Source of the DNA: Aquila chrysaetos chrysaetos | Taxonomy: Eukaryota; Chordata; Aves; Accipitriformes; Accipitridae | Length of the DNA: 64,000 nt | NCBI RefSeq assembly: GCF_900496995.4 | Contig: NW_024470390.1 | Span: forward strand, 62,001-126,000 | Direction of reading: 5' to 3' | Shown here: piece after piece, positions 1-13,000 of the stretch | Numbering within the stretch: the first letter of the stretch is position 1 | Layout of the letters: each line of letters begins with the position of its first letter | Notes under the pieces: generated by a model | Database searches by the model: none | Told to the model about the DNA's origin: nothing | The model's input: only the letters and a program-made list of their open reading frames with translations | Program-made: the position numbers and the translations under genes

Positions 1-3000
1 CAGGGGCTTTATGCAGGTTGTCGTGTGTAACGTGTTTCCCGTTGTGTGGATGAGGCTGGACTTTCAGAGCACTTTCTTCTTTTTTTCCCAAGGAAAAAAA
101 ACTTGAGGGGAATGGTTTGTGACTCGGTGTTTCTTTCTACTTAGTTTTTCACAATGTGAGAGACTTAATGCTAAATTTAAGTCTCTATAGGAAAGAGAAA
201 CGTTCAAAATACAGCCTAAAAATCGTCACATTAGCAGAGTAGGATTTTTTTCAGTAGTAGCTAAATTTCATCCTGTAGTAGAGTGGAATTTTTGGTTTAA
301 GAAACAGGCAGATTGCCATCACAGGCAAGAGCTGCTCTGTTATCGCACTCTGACTTTTTACAGGTATTTTGGTGTGGAACTTGATATTTCTGTATGAACT
401 GGTGAGCTTTGAGCATGTGCTCTTCTGCTGTCTTTTTATTTTTACATTTTATCACCCTTTTTCTGCTATCTCATCAGAATGGATATATTAATGTCAAAAC
501 ACACAGCTTTAAAATACGGCTGTTAGCCTGTGAGCAGCTTCGTATTTGGTCTCGGTCCTGTTTCGCTTGCCTTTTCCCTCTGATCATAATTTGGTTACTA
601 AAACAGCGCGGCTGGAAACTTGTCCCTTAATTCCTGAGGGCTTCAGGGAGACGAGCTGTGAGACCACGGCCAGCTAATAGTTGAGTTTACCGGGACTTCT
701 TGATTAACAGCCCCGTAATGCTAAAAGTTAGCATAGGCTAAGAATAAATGCCGCAATCATCCTCCGCAGGGTTAGAAATGGTTCCAAACCTGCTAACGGA
801 GTTTGAGGCGCAGAGGAGAGGGGAGGTTTCAGATGTTTTCTGCCAGAATTCACCAGGAAAATAGCGACATGTGCCAAAAATCTCCAGTGTGAACAGGGCT
901 TGAGCTGTCCCCATGTTGGTAATTTTATTGGTGGTATCGGCAGAGCAAGTGATTGCTATGGAGACTGAGCTATCGTTTAATCTCTTGAGGTGGTCCTTCC
1001 AGCCCAGGCCTGTTGGCAAAGCCGAGTGGGGAAAGCTTTTGTTCTTCTTGCCCATTCCATACCTGCTCCATAAATAAACGGAGGGCTGCAGCATCCAGAG
1101 CTGTCAGATGAGCACCTCTCGCTCATCCTGGCATAAGCAGACTCCAAAGGCAACTCCTTCACGTTTCCCCTTTTCCCCCCAGCGTCATCTTTCTTTTGCA
1201 GAGAGTTTGTTTCCTCGAGTAATCGGGGAATTATGTTTCTGTTCTGATACAGAGCCTGAGGAGCATTTTTGTAAATCGGCTACAGGTGAGACTGCACCTT
1301 TCCCTATTCGACAATAAAAGAAGCGACTCCAGGAGCAAATCTTCCCTTCGCTTGTTTGTGTGTGACTCGCACTGCCCGTGTTTGTTAGAAGTTAGTTTGG
1401 GCCACAAAAAGCCCCTCTTTGGAGTTGCTGCCGTGGTATCGAGGCAAACGCATCAGCCCTCGCTTGGCTCTCTGTTAGCGTCCGCAGGCTGTCTGTGGAA
1501 GCGTTATTTCTTTGCCTTTTCTCGAGTAATACTTGATGTCTTTACCATTTCTTGAGGAATATTTGATGTCGTCTGTCAGCTGCAGGTTATCTGCAATCAG
1601 CCTCGTCTCTAACTCGTGGCCGTGGAGCTTGCACCCTTTCAGTATTCCCTGTAGGAGCTTTTTACGGGGAGAGGGAACTGTGGAGCAGGCAGTAGATGAC
1701 GAGGCCTGTCTTGTCAAGGCACTAACGAACTAGACAGAGGTATGGGTAGCTTAGCCCCTGATGCCAAGCCGGGCTCACCTGTCTTTATATACCACTGATA
1801 GAAGAAAAGGTTACTTGAGACAGTGTGTGTAGCTTCCTGCACCGCAGCGTACGCTCCCGCGCTTGCTCTTAACCCAGGTAAGAGCTTCACTTCCCACCTA
1901 TGGGGACTTGGCTGTCTGCCTTGCCTCCCGGCCCAGGCGCCTGGCCCATGTGCAGAAACCGTTGCTGTCTAGATCGTACTGGCACCCCAGCAAACCCCAA
2001 AATACTCCTCCGGTTTTATCCTGTTAGTAAAGAAGCGGAAACCGCGACCCAAAATTTCTTAATCATGCTTGGGTTTTATACGTAGTGTGGAGTTGGGACG
2101 CAGTTTGGGTCTCGGTTATGGTACGGATTTGTCTTGAATATTGCTATTTGAGAGCTGAAATATTTCAAAATCCTCAAATGGGGAGTTAAAGCCATGGTTG
2201 TGCCAGAGCAATTGCACGCTCCTGGAGCTGGTGGTGGTGTGTTTGTGCGAGCAGGAGCCTTGTCTTCCTCCATCAGAGCCCTTTTATCCTCCTGACCAGC
2301 GGTGGCTGGGCAAGGACTTGCCAAAGCTTGAAAAATTCAGTTACTTGTTTCCTGTAGGCCTGAGCTTATTAGGACGAAAGATAACTTTGCCATTCCTCGC
2401 GCTCCCCTGTGCAGTATAAAAACCGGAGCTTAATAACAGTATGGTGACTGGCTCCAGATAAATACGAAATGACAAGGGCTGCCTCTGTTCAGGGCAGCTT
2501 TGTCCCCCTGTGAACTTCCTAATGTTTTTCCTTTGAGCCCTGGTTCCTCTGCCTGCTCCCCCCCCTGCCCCGCCAGCCCTTGCTCCTTGCCTTCTCTGGC
2601 AGCAAATTGACCTGATTTTTGTCATTTTCATTGCTGTCTGGAGAGAACTGAAAATCAGCCGCGAAAACAAGACTCTCCTGTGGCTAATGGGAGCAGCCAC
2701 GGAGGCCATAGGATGGGCTGGCTGCAGGCGGAGGGCAAAAAATACTTTGGTTTACACTCAGTGCGTGTTTGAAAGTTGTTTCTGCTACCATAAGTAGTTG
2801 AAACGTTCATTGTGGTTTTGACGAAAAGGTCATAGATCTGCACGTGATGATGCATTCACCTGCAAAAAGCTTTTTTTCGCTCGTTTTGGACAATGATTTT
2901 TCGGGCATTTTCTGAAGAGAACGCTATGCAGTTGTTGGAGAACTTGAGTGTCAATGATTCGTGTGGGTTTTTTTATCAGTTGTCATTAAAAGTGGTTGCC

Positions 3001-6000
3001 ACTGAAGGCTTTTCAGCCAGCCTCTGGGGAGATGCTACGGGTTCAGACCTGTTTCCTGATAGGACTGTGTGTAGTTGAGTGTATTTCTCTTTTTTTCCTC
3101 TTCTTTCTTTCTGAAATTTGCTCCCCCTTAAAAAGAAAAAAAGAACCCAGCACCCCACTATCATATTAATTGGCCTGGTTTTGTGCATCTGCTGTCGGAG
3201 GCATGGGACTCGTAAATCTGTGTTGTGGAAGAGGCCTTCCCTCTAGGACAGAGCTGCCTGTAGCCGTGGGGAGGACCTGCCTTCGTGTCTGATTTACCTC
3301 TTCTGTGGACCGAGGTCACGCGGCCGTGAGGGCCGTCACGCCTTTCCCTAGCAGAAAAATACCTTTACGATATGCTGGACAACGAAATGATGAGCGATAT
3401 CTGTAAGTTTGAACCAAAAAGCAGGCCAAAACAACCTGCGACGGCTGATCGTTGTCTAGGTAAATTGGGAGCGGTGTTTCCAGACCGGGAACAGCGTTTC
3501 TCCTCTGCACAGCAAGTGTTTGCCGAGCTCCTTCCCCACGTTCTCTTCTCCCCTCTCCAGCCTCAGAAAGTTTCCCTCTCCTTCCCTGAAAAGCGAGCAC
3601 TTTGCCTCCCATTGTATTCCTCCTCCTCCTTCTCCCGCTGTGGTCAAGGGAATGCAAGTCTGGAAATGATTTTGAGCAAAAAGCTCTAAGTAAATCCTGC
3701 GCTGTGCAGGGGGAGGGGAGGGCAGGCAGGCAGGCAGGCGGCCTGGGACGGCGCGAGTTCCCGCTGCAGCAAGGAAAACGGTTCCCTGACCCAGAAATGG
3801 GACATTTTCCATCGATGCCTTGGGATGGGACAGCGCTGGGGAGCGTCCTCAGCACAGTGTTGTCTCATCCCTCCTGCCCACGCAATGGGAAGGGTTGTCC
3901 CGTGTGTGAAAACAGGTCGATGATGAATGAGTTACGGTGATGCGAGATAAGAGGAGAATTCACTTTGCTGGATTTAATTGTTTTTGGAGTAATAGTTAAC
4001 CTAGAAACTGTACGCAAATGTTTTTACTTTGTTTTTAACGGTGCTCCCATAGGAAGAAATGTCCAACGCTGTTCTCGAGCAGCCCTCACCTGCAGCTGCC
4101 GTCTGTTTGTGACTCAAGGGAGGCCAACAGCCAAAATCTGGGTTTTCCTCCTCTTTCTACCGCTCCCTGGGCAGTCTCAGTGGGGAAGTGGGGAGTCTCG
4201 CGCTCTCAGATTCTCTACCTATAAAAATGGAACTGGTGATAAAACGCTTTAAGCTTCAGGTGTGCAATTAGGAATCGGCTTTCTGTTGTTGAGAATAATT
4301 TCCCAGGTAAGGAGGATGTAAGTGCAAAATCGCTTGTTTACGAGTCTCTTGCTTTCACTGCTCAAGAGCGTCTACTAAAAGAGTTAGAAAATCATTTTCC
4401 TTCCACATGTAATCTTTGTAGCTTAAAAGAAGAAGAAATCCCTGAAGGAAGGTGTGTGGACTTTGGCTCCTGCAGGAGTTGGGGCAGGGGCCGTCCAGCT
4501 GTTCGTGTCTTGTCCCTGCAGGATGGAAAAGCAGGTGTGACACTCCTGCTACACCCACCCGAAGGGCTGGAAATGAAATGGAAGCTTCTGGAACCTCAGC
4601 AGCTTGCTGCTGTGACTTGTTCATCTTACCCATGAGAAATAAGAAATGCAAAGTGCCCTGAAACCGCTCAGAGCGTTTAAAGGTCGGGCTGATGCGTGGT
4701 TCTTAACATCTGCGTCGGTACAGCACCGAACGCTGAAAGAAATATAGAGTGTGGTATTTATCTGGATATTTGAAAGCTAATCGTAATGGAGACATCCTGA
4801 GGAGCATACAGGATGGGATTCTACGGTGCAGCGAGAGACAGGTGTCTCCGGAGTTTCTTACGAGAATACTTAATGTAAAAAAATGTAACCTCCGTCACCT
4901 CAAATTTGTCTTGTTTATTCGAGATTCGTGGGATTGGAACTCCTGGAGTCTGTTCAAAAATGTGATAGTCACCCCTTATGTAATAAAAGATGGGGTTTTT
5001 TTCTGTCTATTTTCAGTGAAGCCTAAGGAAATTGGGCACTCCAATTTCAGGGGAAGTTGGAAACCTAAATTCCTTGTGGCTGGAATGTTAAAAGCGCTGT
5101 AATCTCTAAAATGGGTATAGTATTACCAGTGTACTTCACAGCACAGAAGGAATTTGAGTTTAAGTCACTGCAAAATGCTGCAGGCTCTTTAATGCTTTAT
5201 GTTTCAGTAGTATTTTGTCACAGAGAGTAGTTGCTTTTTAAATTTTTTGCTAACTTCTAGATTATAGGAAAATGATGACAGGCAAAACCAATTATAACTT
5301 GTTTATTATACTCCTGGGTTTATATTTCTAGATAGTCAGCTGGAATATAATGTTTATAAATCAGTGCATCTGAAAACTTACAATTTAACTATCAGCTGCC
5401 ATGGCTGATAACAGAACCACTAAAATCATCAGCACAATTATTCAGACTAAGCATCAATTTCTAGAATATGCAAACTGGTTTTTTTTTGTTACAGGAGCAG
5501 AAGAAAACATTACTGGGAGCTATGGCCAGAGCGTGTGTGAATTGAGCTATATGGGGAGCTAATTTATGCACCCCTCTTTTGAGAACTACTTACTCCTATT
5601 TAGGGCAGCATAAGTTAACCGAGGACAAATTAGGCCAAGTAATTTTAGAAGATATACACAGACTTGGTCCATTTCTGGGAAATTCTAAATCTCCTTCTCT
5701 GTCCTCTAGGTCTTGTGCAATTAGATGCTCAATACATTTAAACTCTCTCACTGCACTGCAAGAGCTGCTGCTTTTCCTTAAGTGTAGCAAGTTTTAGTGC
5801 AGGGAATTCCTATCTTAACCCTTTAATTGAAAATAAGCGCATTTCCAATCCTCTTATTTCCAGTTTTCCCTGACGGGAAAGTTCAAGTTCTCCTCAGAAG
5901 AGACAGGCCTGCAAATGTCTTAAAACAGCGCAGGTTGTTTTTTATGTCATCCGAAACAGTGACACGTACAACGGAGGTTTATCGGGCATAATTTGAAAAG

Positions 6001-9000
6001 AAATGTTGCTGTAGAAAACCAGCAAGGATGGCAATCTGGTAAATGAGTAGAAAACGTAAAATCCCTCAGCTCTGAGCTGCAAGGGTTGCTTTCCCCTATG
6101 ACAATGATGATGTGTCACTAATACTACATATATTAAGAATGCTGAAACACAGGGAAGATGGATTGCTTTTGCTCACCAGGTCTTTTCTCGTTTACAAACG
6201 TGTCGTAATCAGCAGCAGGTCTGATAGGTGCATCCTGTCACCTTTCAGAAAGCCGTCAGAGATGTTCGTATTCGGATACACGCAAAGCTCGTTTATCGCT
6301 TTCAACTTTCAGTAAACTGAGTTGGTGGTGGGTGCCTGGCGTAGGATCCCATTCAGTGTTGAAGAACGGCAACCGATCTATTCCTGGTCTCTTCTTGCTG
6401 TGTGTTTCAACGCTTCTGAGCAAAATGACGCTCATGCTGCTCTGCTTTTCCCGGCTTATTTTCCGTTATTAATTGAAAGAAAATGTTTAAATGCATCTTG
6501 CCTGGTTTGGTGGTGTGCCGGTGCTGCGGAGAGCTGCGGTGTGGGTGTTCGGAGGAGGGAGGTTTGGCTTCTTTAAGGGGGTCAGTTCTGCATCCCACCA
6601 GCCTTGTGTCCATGACGGCATGCTGCATCCTCGGCATTGGCACTCGCAGCCTAAATAATTTACTCACGCCTCTTATGAGCAGAGATTAACGTCAAGGGGA
6701 AATAATGTCCTATTGTGCAATCTCGGCTTTGAGGGTTTTAAGGAATTCCAGAATCCAGGAATGCTCAATTTCAGGTGTTGGTTTTGAGCATGGATAATCA
6801 ACAGTGGCACTCGAGTGCCTGGATTTCTGGTTCCTGGTCGAATTCCGTCTTGTCTTCTAGAACTTGCTCCTTAACACTTAAAATTGACCCATTGCTGTTA
6901 AAAGCCCCACATTGACACTTTTTGGGGTTGTTTTTTGTTAGGTTATTGGGGTGGTTGGTGTAATAGTCCTCTATTTTTTCCTTTACAGTATGACTGCGTA
7001 AAGCAAACATGTTGTGTATCTCATCTCCTATCCATAATTGGCACAGAGTTGCTAAAAACAAGAGGTTAGTAAAACACGAGCGCTCTTCTCCTGTCCTGTC
7101 TCGTAGCGGGGTCCCTACGAGGTCGTAGCCATGTGGTGGTAAGGCTAACGAGGTTTATTCGTAAGAGGAGTAGTGGGATGGGATGGAAAAACGGAGGGAA
7201 GACCAGGGCTGCTCCCAGGTAGGTTTGAAGCCTTTTAATATTTTTGCTAAGGAATAGCAGTAATAAAAATCTCAACCAGGAGAGATGTGCTCCAAGCAGT
7301 GGATTTTGTTTATATTGTAGGTCAAAATGGTGTTGTAATTACATCTTGCGTGGCTCTGGATACTGTATGGAGCCCTAATTACAATGATTGTGCTAGGGTG
7401 GAAGTTGGACCTCATTCACTATTTCCCTTATTACTTCAAGCTGTCCGTTAGGCATCATCTCCAAAGCTATTCCAAACAGTTTTCACTACTTAAGGGGACT
7501 TTCATGTATAACCTTATCCTCTAACACGGTGACTGTTGCCTTATAATTATAGTCAGAGAAGGATTTAGGGAATTGACTGGATCGAGTCAGTGGCAGAGGT
7601 GTACTAAAGGGTGAAAACAAAATGCACTGGGTTAAGAAATCAATGGGAGAGTGGCAAAATGTGGGAATGCCAATTTGAAGTTTATCTGTTAAAAATAGAC
7701 ATTTGTTGTTGGTATGTTTGGAATCTGGGCTGTTTCCTTTTTTAAGTTTCAGCTAGGGAAAAAAACCCAACATGTAACTGTTTATATTTCAAATATTTAT
7801 TAGTAACATGAAAATAAAACATACATGTTGTAGTTTCTGGTTTGGGGGTTTGTTTGCTTAGAAACATGAGCACCGGATGGATTTCTGGAGGAATCCTTTC
7901 CTTAAATCCTGTTGGTAGCAGACAGCGTGGTGAAAGCAGCTGGGAGAGGACATGGCATTCCTGCAGGTCCTCTGGCAGAGCCTGCATTGAAATGGAGATT
8001 TCCTCGATTCCCTGGCAGGATTCTTGCAGTCTCTGCAAATCCCTCAATGCAGGCCCTACGGGGAAATCATAATTTCCAGCTTTCTTCCCCAGAAGATGCT
8101 TTTGTTGTTGTGAGATTTGCCCTTCTCACCCACCCGGGGCACCTTCTTTTTTGCATAATAGGTAAATCTGCTGGGATGCTGGAAAAAGAGGATGATACCG
8201 GCGAAATCGGGGCCGTTTCCTTTTTCATACGCCTGCTTGTAATTCCTGTTGTTGCTAATACAATTTATCAATGCTCCTTGAGCTGTCAAAAAATGGGTAT
8301 TTTAGGGTTGGGGGTTTTTTTTTCCCCTTCTGGAGTATAAGCTGCATGTCCTCAAACCTGGAAAAAGTCCAATTAATGGTGATGTAAAGATAAACGGGTT
8401 TCCATCGGGAGAGGCCCCCGTGACAGCAACCGAGCCCATCTTAGAACCTCTTACGGTGTCTGAAAGTGCAGCAGCTGTGTGTTACTGATTTAATTTTGGT
8501 TTCGTGTTTTACCTTCAACTCTGGAGTTTATCCTGATATAAATTAAAATATCTCTGTTTTGGTAAAGTCCTGAGCATATCATCCCTCAGCAAGAGGAGCT
8601 GTTAAAATCGATGGTGATTATTGTAGAGGTTTTCCTAGGGTCACGGAGATGATTTGGCCATTGAAGCTGGAGACAAACAAAACCTTAACAAAACAACCAA
8701 TTCTGGGAATGAGAAACTTCAGTGGGCTCTCTTAGTTTTAGCGAGTTATTTTCCCAGTTGCTTTCTTTTGCTGCTCTCTCAGGAGGTTGGTGATAAATTA
8801 ACTATTGATGCCGTGAAAGAGAGTGCCGAGGAAATATTTGGTACTTCCCTTGCTGCCTTTGTTTCACGTAAATTCGCTTGCAAGTGGTTTTGGATATCCT
8901 CTGCTGGCTCTTCCCTGATCCTTTTTCAGTTTGGTTTTCCTCACTCAAAAAACCCTCATGTTTTAAAGCGTTGCTGATGTTCTTAGCAGTCCCTGGTCTT

Positions 9001-9972
9001 CAGCAGCTTCTTGCATGTTTTTATCAATGACCTTGGTAAGAGGAAGCCTGAGAAAATTGAAGGAATAAAAGTAAACGTTAATAAAACCTAAAAACCAAAA
9101 AGAAAACATTTAATTGGTGTTGGGGATATAAACTTTGTGCGCTAGGTGTAATTTGATCTTACTCTGCGGTAAGAGCATGAAATGTGGAGAGAATAAAAGG
9201 GATTCTATCTGGAAGGAAAAAGTGTTTGCTCAATATGAGTAAAACTTTCCAAAGTGATCATGCGACTTAAGTAGCTTCTGAAAATTCTATTTCTCAGAAC
9301 AGCCGGATCCCCTTGAAAGTCATTTTTAAGGCTTCTAAGTCATCTATGTGTATTTTAGAATTGTATTTGCTTTGTCTTAAGAGTATGGGCGGGGGGGAAA
9401 ACATGCAGCAAGGTGACTACATGTGAGCAGAGTATTTAGGGACGAGGCTGCCCCTGTGAGTAACTAATAAAAGCTCGGGCGCTGCTCGTTGAAGGGCTGA
9501 GAGATGTGGCTGGTGTCAGGGACAGAGGGAGTGTTTCTTGTTTGCCACCAAGGGACATCTGGGGCTGCTTTTTCAGCTGGACTCTCTTTCCACAGTTGCG
9601 TAGTAATCCCTGAGCAGAAGCAGTAGAAAATGATGACTTGTAAAGTAGCGCTTTGATGTCTCGCCTCTCTTTGCCATCAGCAGGCACTCTCTCCAGCACC
9701 ACTGTGTTGTGAGTGGCGAGTGCTGGCTGCCTGATGAGCCGAGGATGTCCCTGGGTAACCATACCAAGATACCTCTGTTTCCCATCATCCTGGGGCGCTT
9801 CACACTGCGGTTCATTTGCGAGGTCGTTAATGGCTGTGTAAATGAGACATAAATACTACCACTTCATACATTTGGTTTAATAAGGGTTAGACCTCGCCCT
9901 GGTGTGACCTCGCCCTGGTGTAGAAGACTGCACAGAGTTTAAGATGTCAGAGGATTGGAGCCTATTGTGTTT

Positions 9973-10004
<32 letters not shown>

Positions 10005-13000
10005 GCGTGCTTCCTTATTCATTTTCTGGTTCCACATATCCCTTGTGCTTCCTGGTCCTCTTTCCCCATAAGCCAAGTGACATTGGCCTTGTGGGAAAGG
10101 AAACGAACTTCACAAGAGAACTTAATTTTAGAAAGCTGGAGGAGAAACGCTCTGGCTTGTTAGATGTGGAGCTTCAGCAAAGCTTGTAGAAAACAAATTT
10201 CACAAAAATGTTTCCATGTTTTACCTTGTCTGTCTTTAAATGGTGACTTATTTCTGTTATCTTCTGAACACTTTCAAGACCTTTTCTTTCCCCAGAACAA
10301 AATGGACTACAAAATACAACAGCTTTTGCAGAACGGAGGTTCATGTGCGTGCCCGTACCTCTCGGTGCCTCAGCGTTGTTCTGGGTGCCGGCAGCACGTG
10401 AGCAGCATTGCGCTTGGCCAGGGAAATCTCCCTTCCCAGCTTCCTCCTGCAACAGCTGGGCTCATCGTAATAAGTATTAATTTAACCAAAAATGGCCGGT
10501 TTGCTCAGGCATCCTGACTACAGCAAAACTTGATGCATTCTCCAGAGATTTGCTATATCTTTGTTAAAACCACAAAAAAAAATATTTTCATTGATGTTGA
10601 TACAACTGGTGTTTTAAAGGTCATAGTTACTGTCAGAGGGAACCATGGGTACATCACACGAAGCTGCTTTGTGCTTGAGATTTTTCGATACCTGTTGCCA
10701 TGATATTGCAGGTGTCAGTAAACTTGGAGTATTTATTGTCTCGAAGCAGAGATGAAACACAGTGAAGCTGAATTCTTCAGACGCAAAAGTGTTTTTGCTT
10801 TCATATCGAGGACAGCACATCAGGCGTTGTGGCCTTTTAAATACCTAATGTTTTTGAAGCGAAGGGGTAGAATTGTGGATGTGGCCGGACTGGAGATGCC
10901 GGATCCGGCCCCTCCGGAGGATGTTCTGCCGTCTCGGTCAAGCCAGCAGGTTGGCCCAGGCCAGCTAGGATTGCTTTGTATCAAGCTTTTTTTTTGAAGC
11001 GTCTTTTAGCTACTGGTGAGCCTGTAAAGGAAGAAGAAGGGAAAAGCCTTTCTGCTAGATAGTCTGTTAATTTTTGGCTCGGAAAGCAAGGAGGAAAATG
11101 AGTTTCCAATTATTTTTGTCAACCGTTTTCAACCACAGCTCTGAAACTGTTTAAACAAAGTGATGCTGGGCTCTGAGTTGAAACAATCTTGTCTGGGTGC
11201 TGCTGGAGCGGAGAGGCGGCTGGGCCAGTGGGTTTAATTATGATCTTATTTAGGATGGTTTCTTAACGATGTGGCCAAGCTGCGAGTCGATCACTTGCGT
11301 GTCCTCATTGGTTCTTTCATGATTTGTAGATCGATGGGGTTAGCTGTTATGTGTGTTTACATTTGCAATGCCATTTATATCTACTTCTAAAAACTGCTGC
11401 TGCTCGTTAGTAGGATGAGACCTTTTTTCACCCTAATACCATGAACTGAATCGCTTCTGGGCTTGGAAGCCTGTTTTCCCTGAGTCTTGTAAAGGTAATT
11501 TGTGGCTTGAAGCTGACGGCAGCTCTGTTTTGGTGCCAGCCCTGGTGATTTGCCTGTGCTGGGGCAGGTCTGAGGCTGGCAGCCAGCAGCCTCATTCAGC
11601 TCCTTGTCTTTGGGTGGTCTGGGGTGTCCTCAGCTTTCCAGAGAGTTATCTCAAACGTTCCTGGTGTAATACAAAATATATTCTAATCATTATCTCTAAT
11701 TACAAAGGGAAGCTAAATCACAGAGGAATAACAATTGTAGTGTCTTAAATATGATAAAACAAAGAATAATTAACAATTAAGGAGCGGGCTGCAGATAGGA
11801 CTCCAAAGGGCTCGGTTCTTGCCCTGTCGCCACCAGCTGTTGCCTCCCTTGGGTGCAGGGCAGTGTCGGTGAAACCGTGCCGGTGATCCTTCTGCTCCAT
11901 ACCTCCGCAGAGTTCCTCTCACCATTCAGGAATGAGCTGTCCCAGCTTGTCCTTTGGCAGATGGGACAGGCGCGGAGATTCAGGGGTACGGTCAGGACAA
12001 GGCTCACCAGACCGAAAGCGAAACCTGGCTCTGCGGTCTCCTCTGTGGTGAGGGAAGTGACCCCAGGGCTGCAAGGCAAGGCTGGGCAGTTCTTACCACC
12101 AAACACCAAAAGTTTGGGCATGTATGAGGAGGAAATTGTGCTTTAAGAGTTGACGAAGGTTCTTTTCTTTCCTGTTTGCAAACAGCGGGCTGAAAATACT
12201 AAACCCTGTTCCCTTTTCTGGTGACCTTGCTCCACAGGTCCTGCCCGGTCTGTGCCGTCATCTTTCCTGGGTTTGGCAGGAGGGTTTACTTTTCCTGATG
12301 AGACCTCACCAGGATAATCCCTGGAATCAGGGTTGTGGCTTGCCTCTGCTGTGGGAGAAGGAAAACTGCTTGTAATCTCTTCAAAGTGTGTTTTCTGTCT
12401 CCTTTTCAAGAGCTTACCGGGATGTAAAGTTTGGTGTTTTCCTTCCTGTTACATTCATGCTGGCAAAAGGCTTTTCCTTACATCATGCTACCGTTTCCAG
12501 CTTCACAAGCGTGTGGCGTGCGTGCGAGATCTAAAAATAGGCTGACATCGAGTGTTATCGTGTCATAAAATCAAGTCAGAACTACTGTTGGCACGAAGCA
12601 TCCCCTGCGTGGAGCGGAGCGAGGATCTGCAGAAGACGTTGCGGCGTCTGATATTGTTGCCATCGGTTCGGCACGCAGAGCACAGCTGTTACTGAAACAC
12701 TTAAACATAGCTTTTGCCAAAAATATGTTCTTCTGTGTTCTCATAAACAAAATGGGGAAAAACGCCATCCAGCGTGAAAGCAAAATGGGGCTGTAAAACA
12801 TCTTTGTGCATTAGAAAGTTTCCTTGTTGCCTTTTGCTGTGTGTTTAACTTTTTGGCAGGCATTGTACTGTGAAGAGCAGCACTTTCTGGCTGCTTTTTT
12901 TCCCCTACGTATTTAGTTAATTTCTGGGACAACGTAATTTTTAATGTCGAAGATTAAAATGAACGTGGGATAATAACACTGAAGGCAATTTTTTCCCTGT

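Noticed and set aside
9944-10189. Phe-rich small protein at the T30 run
   Set aside because: The frame is created by translating a homopolymer; no other support.
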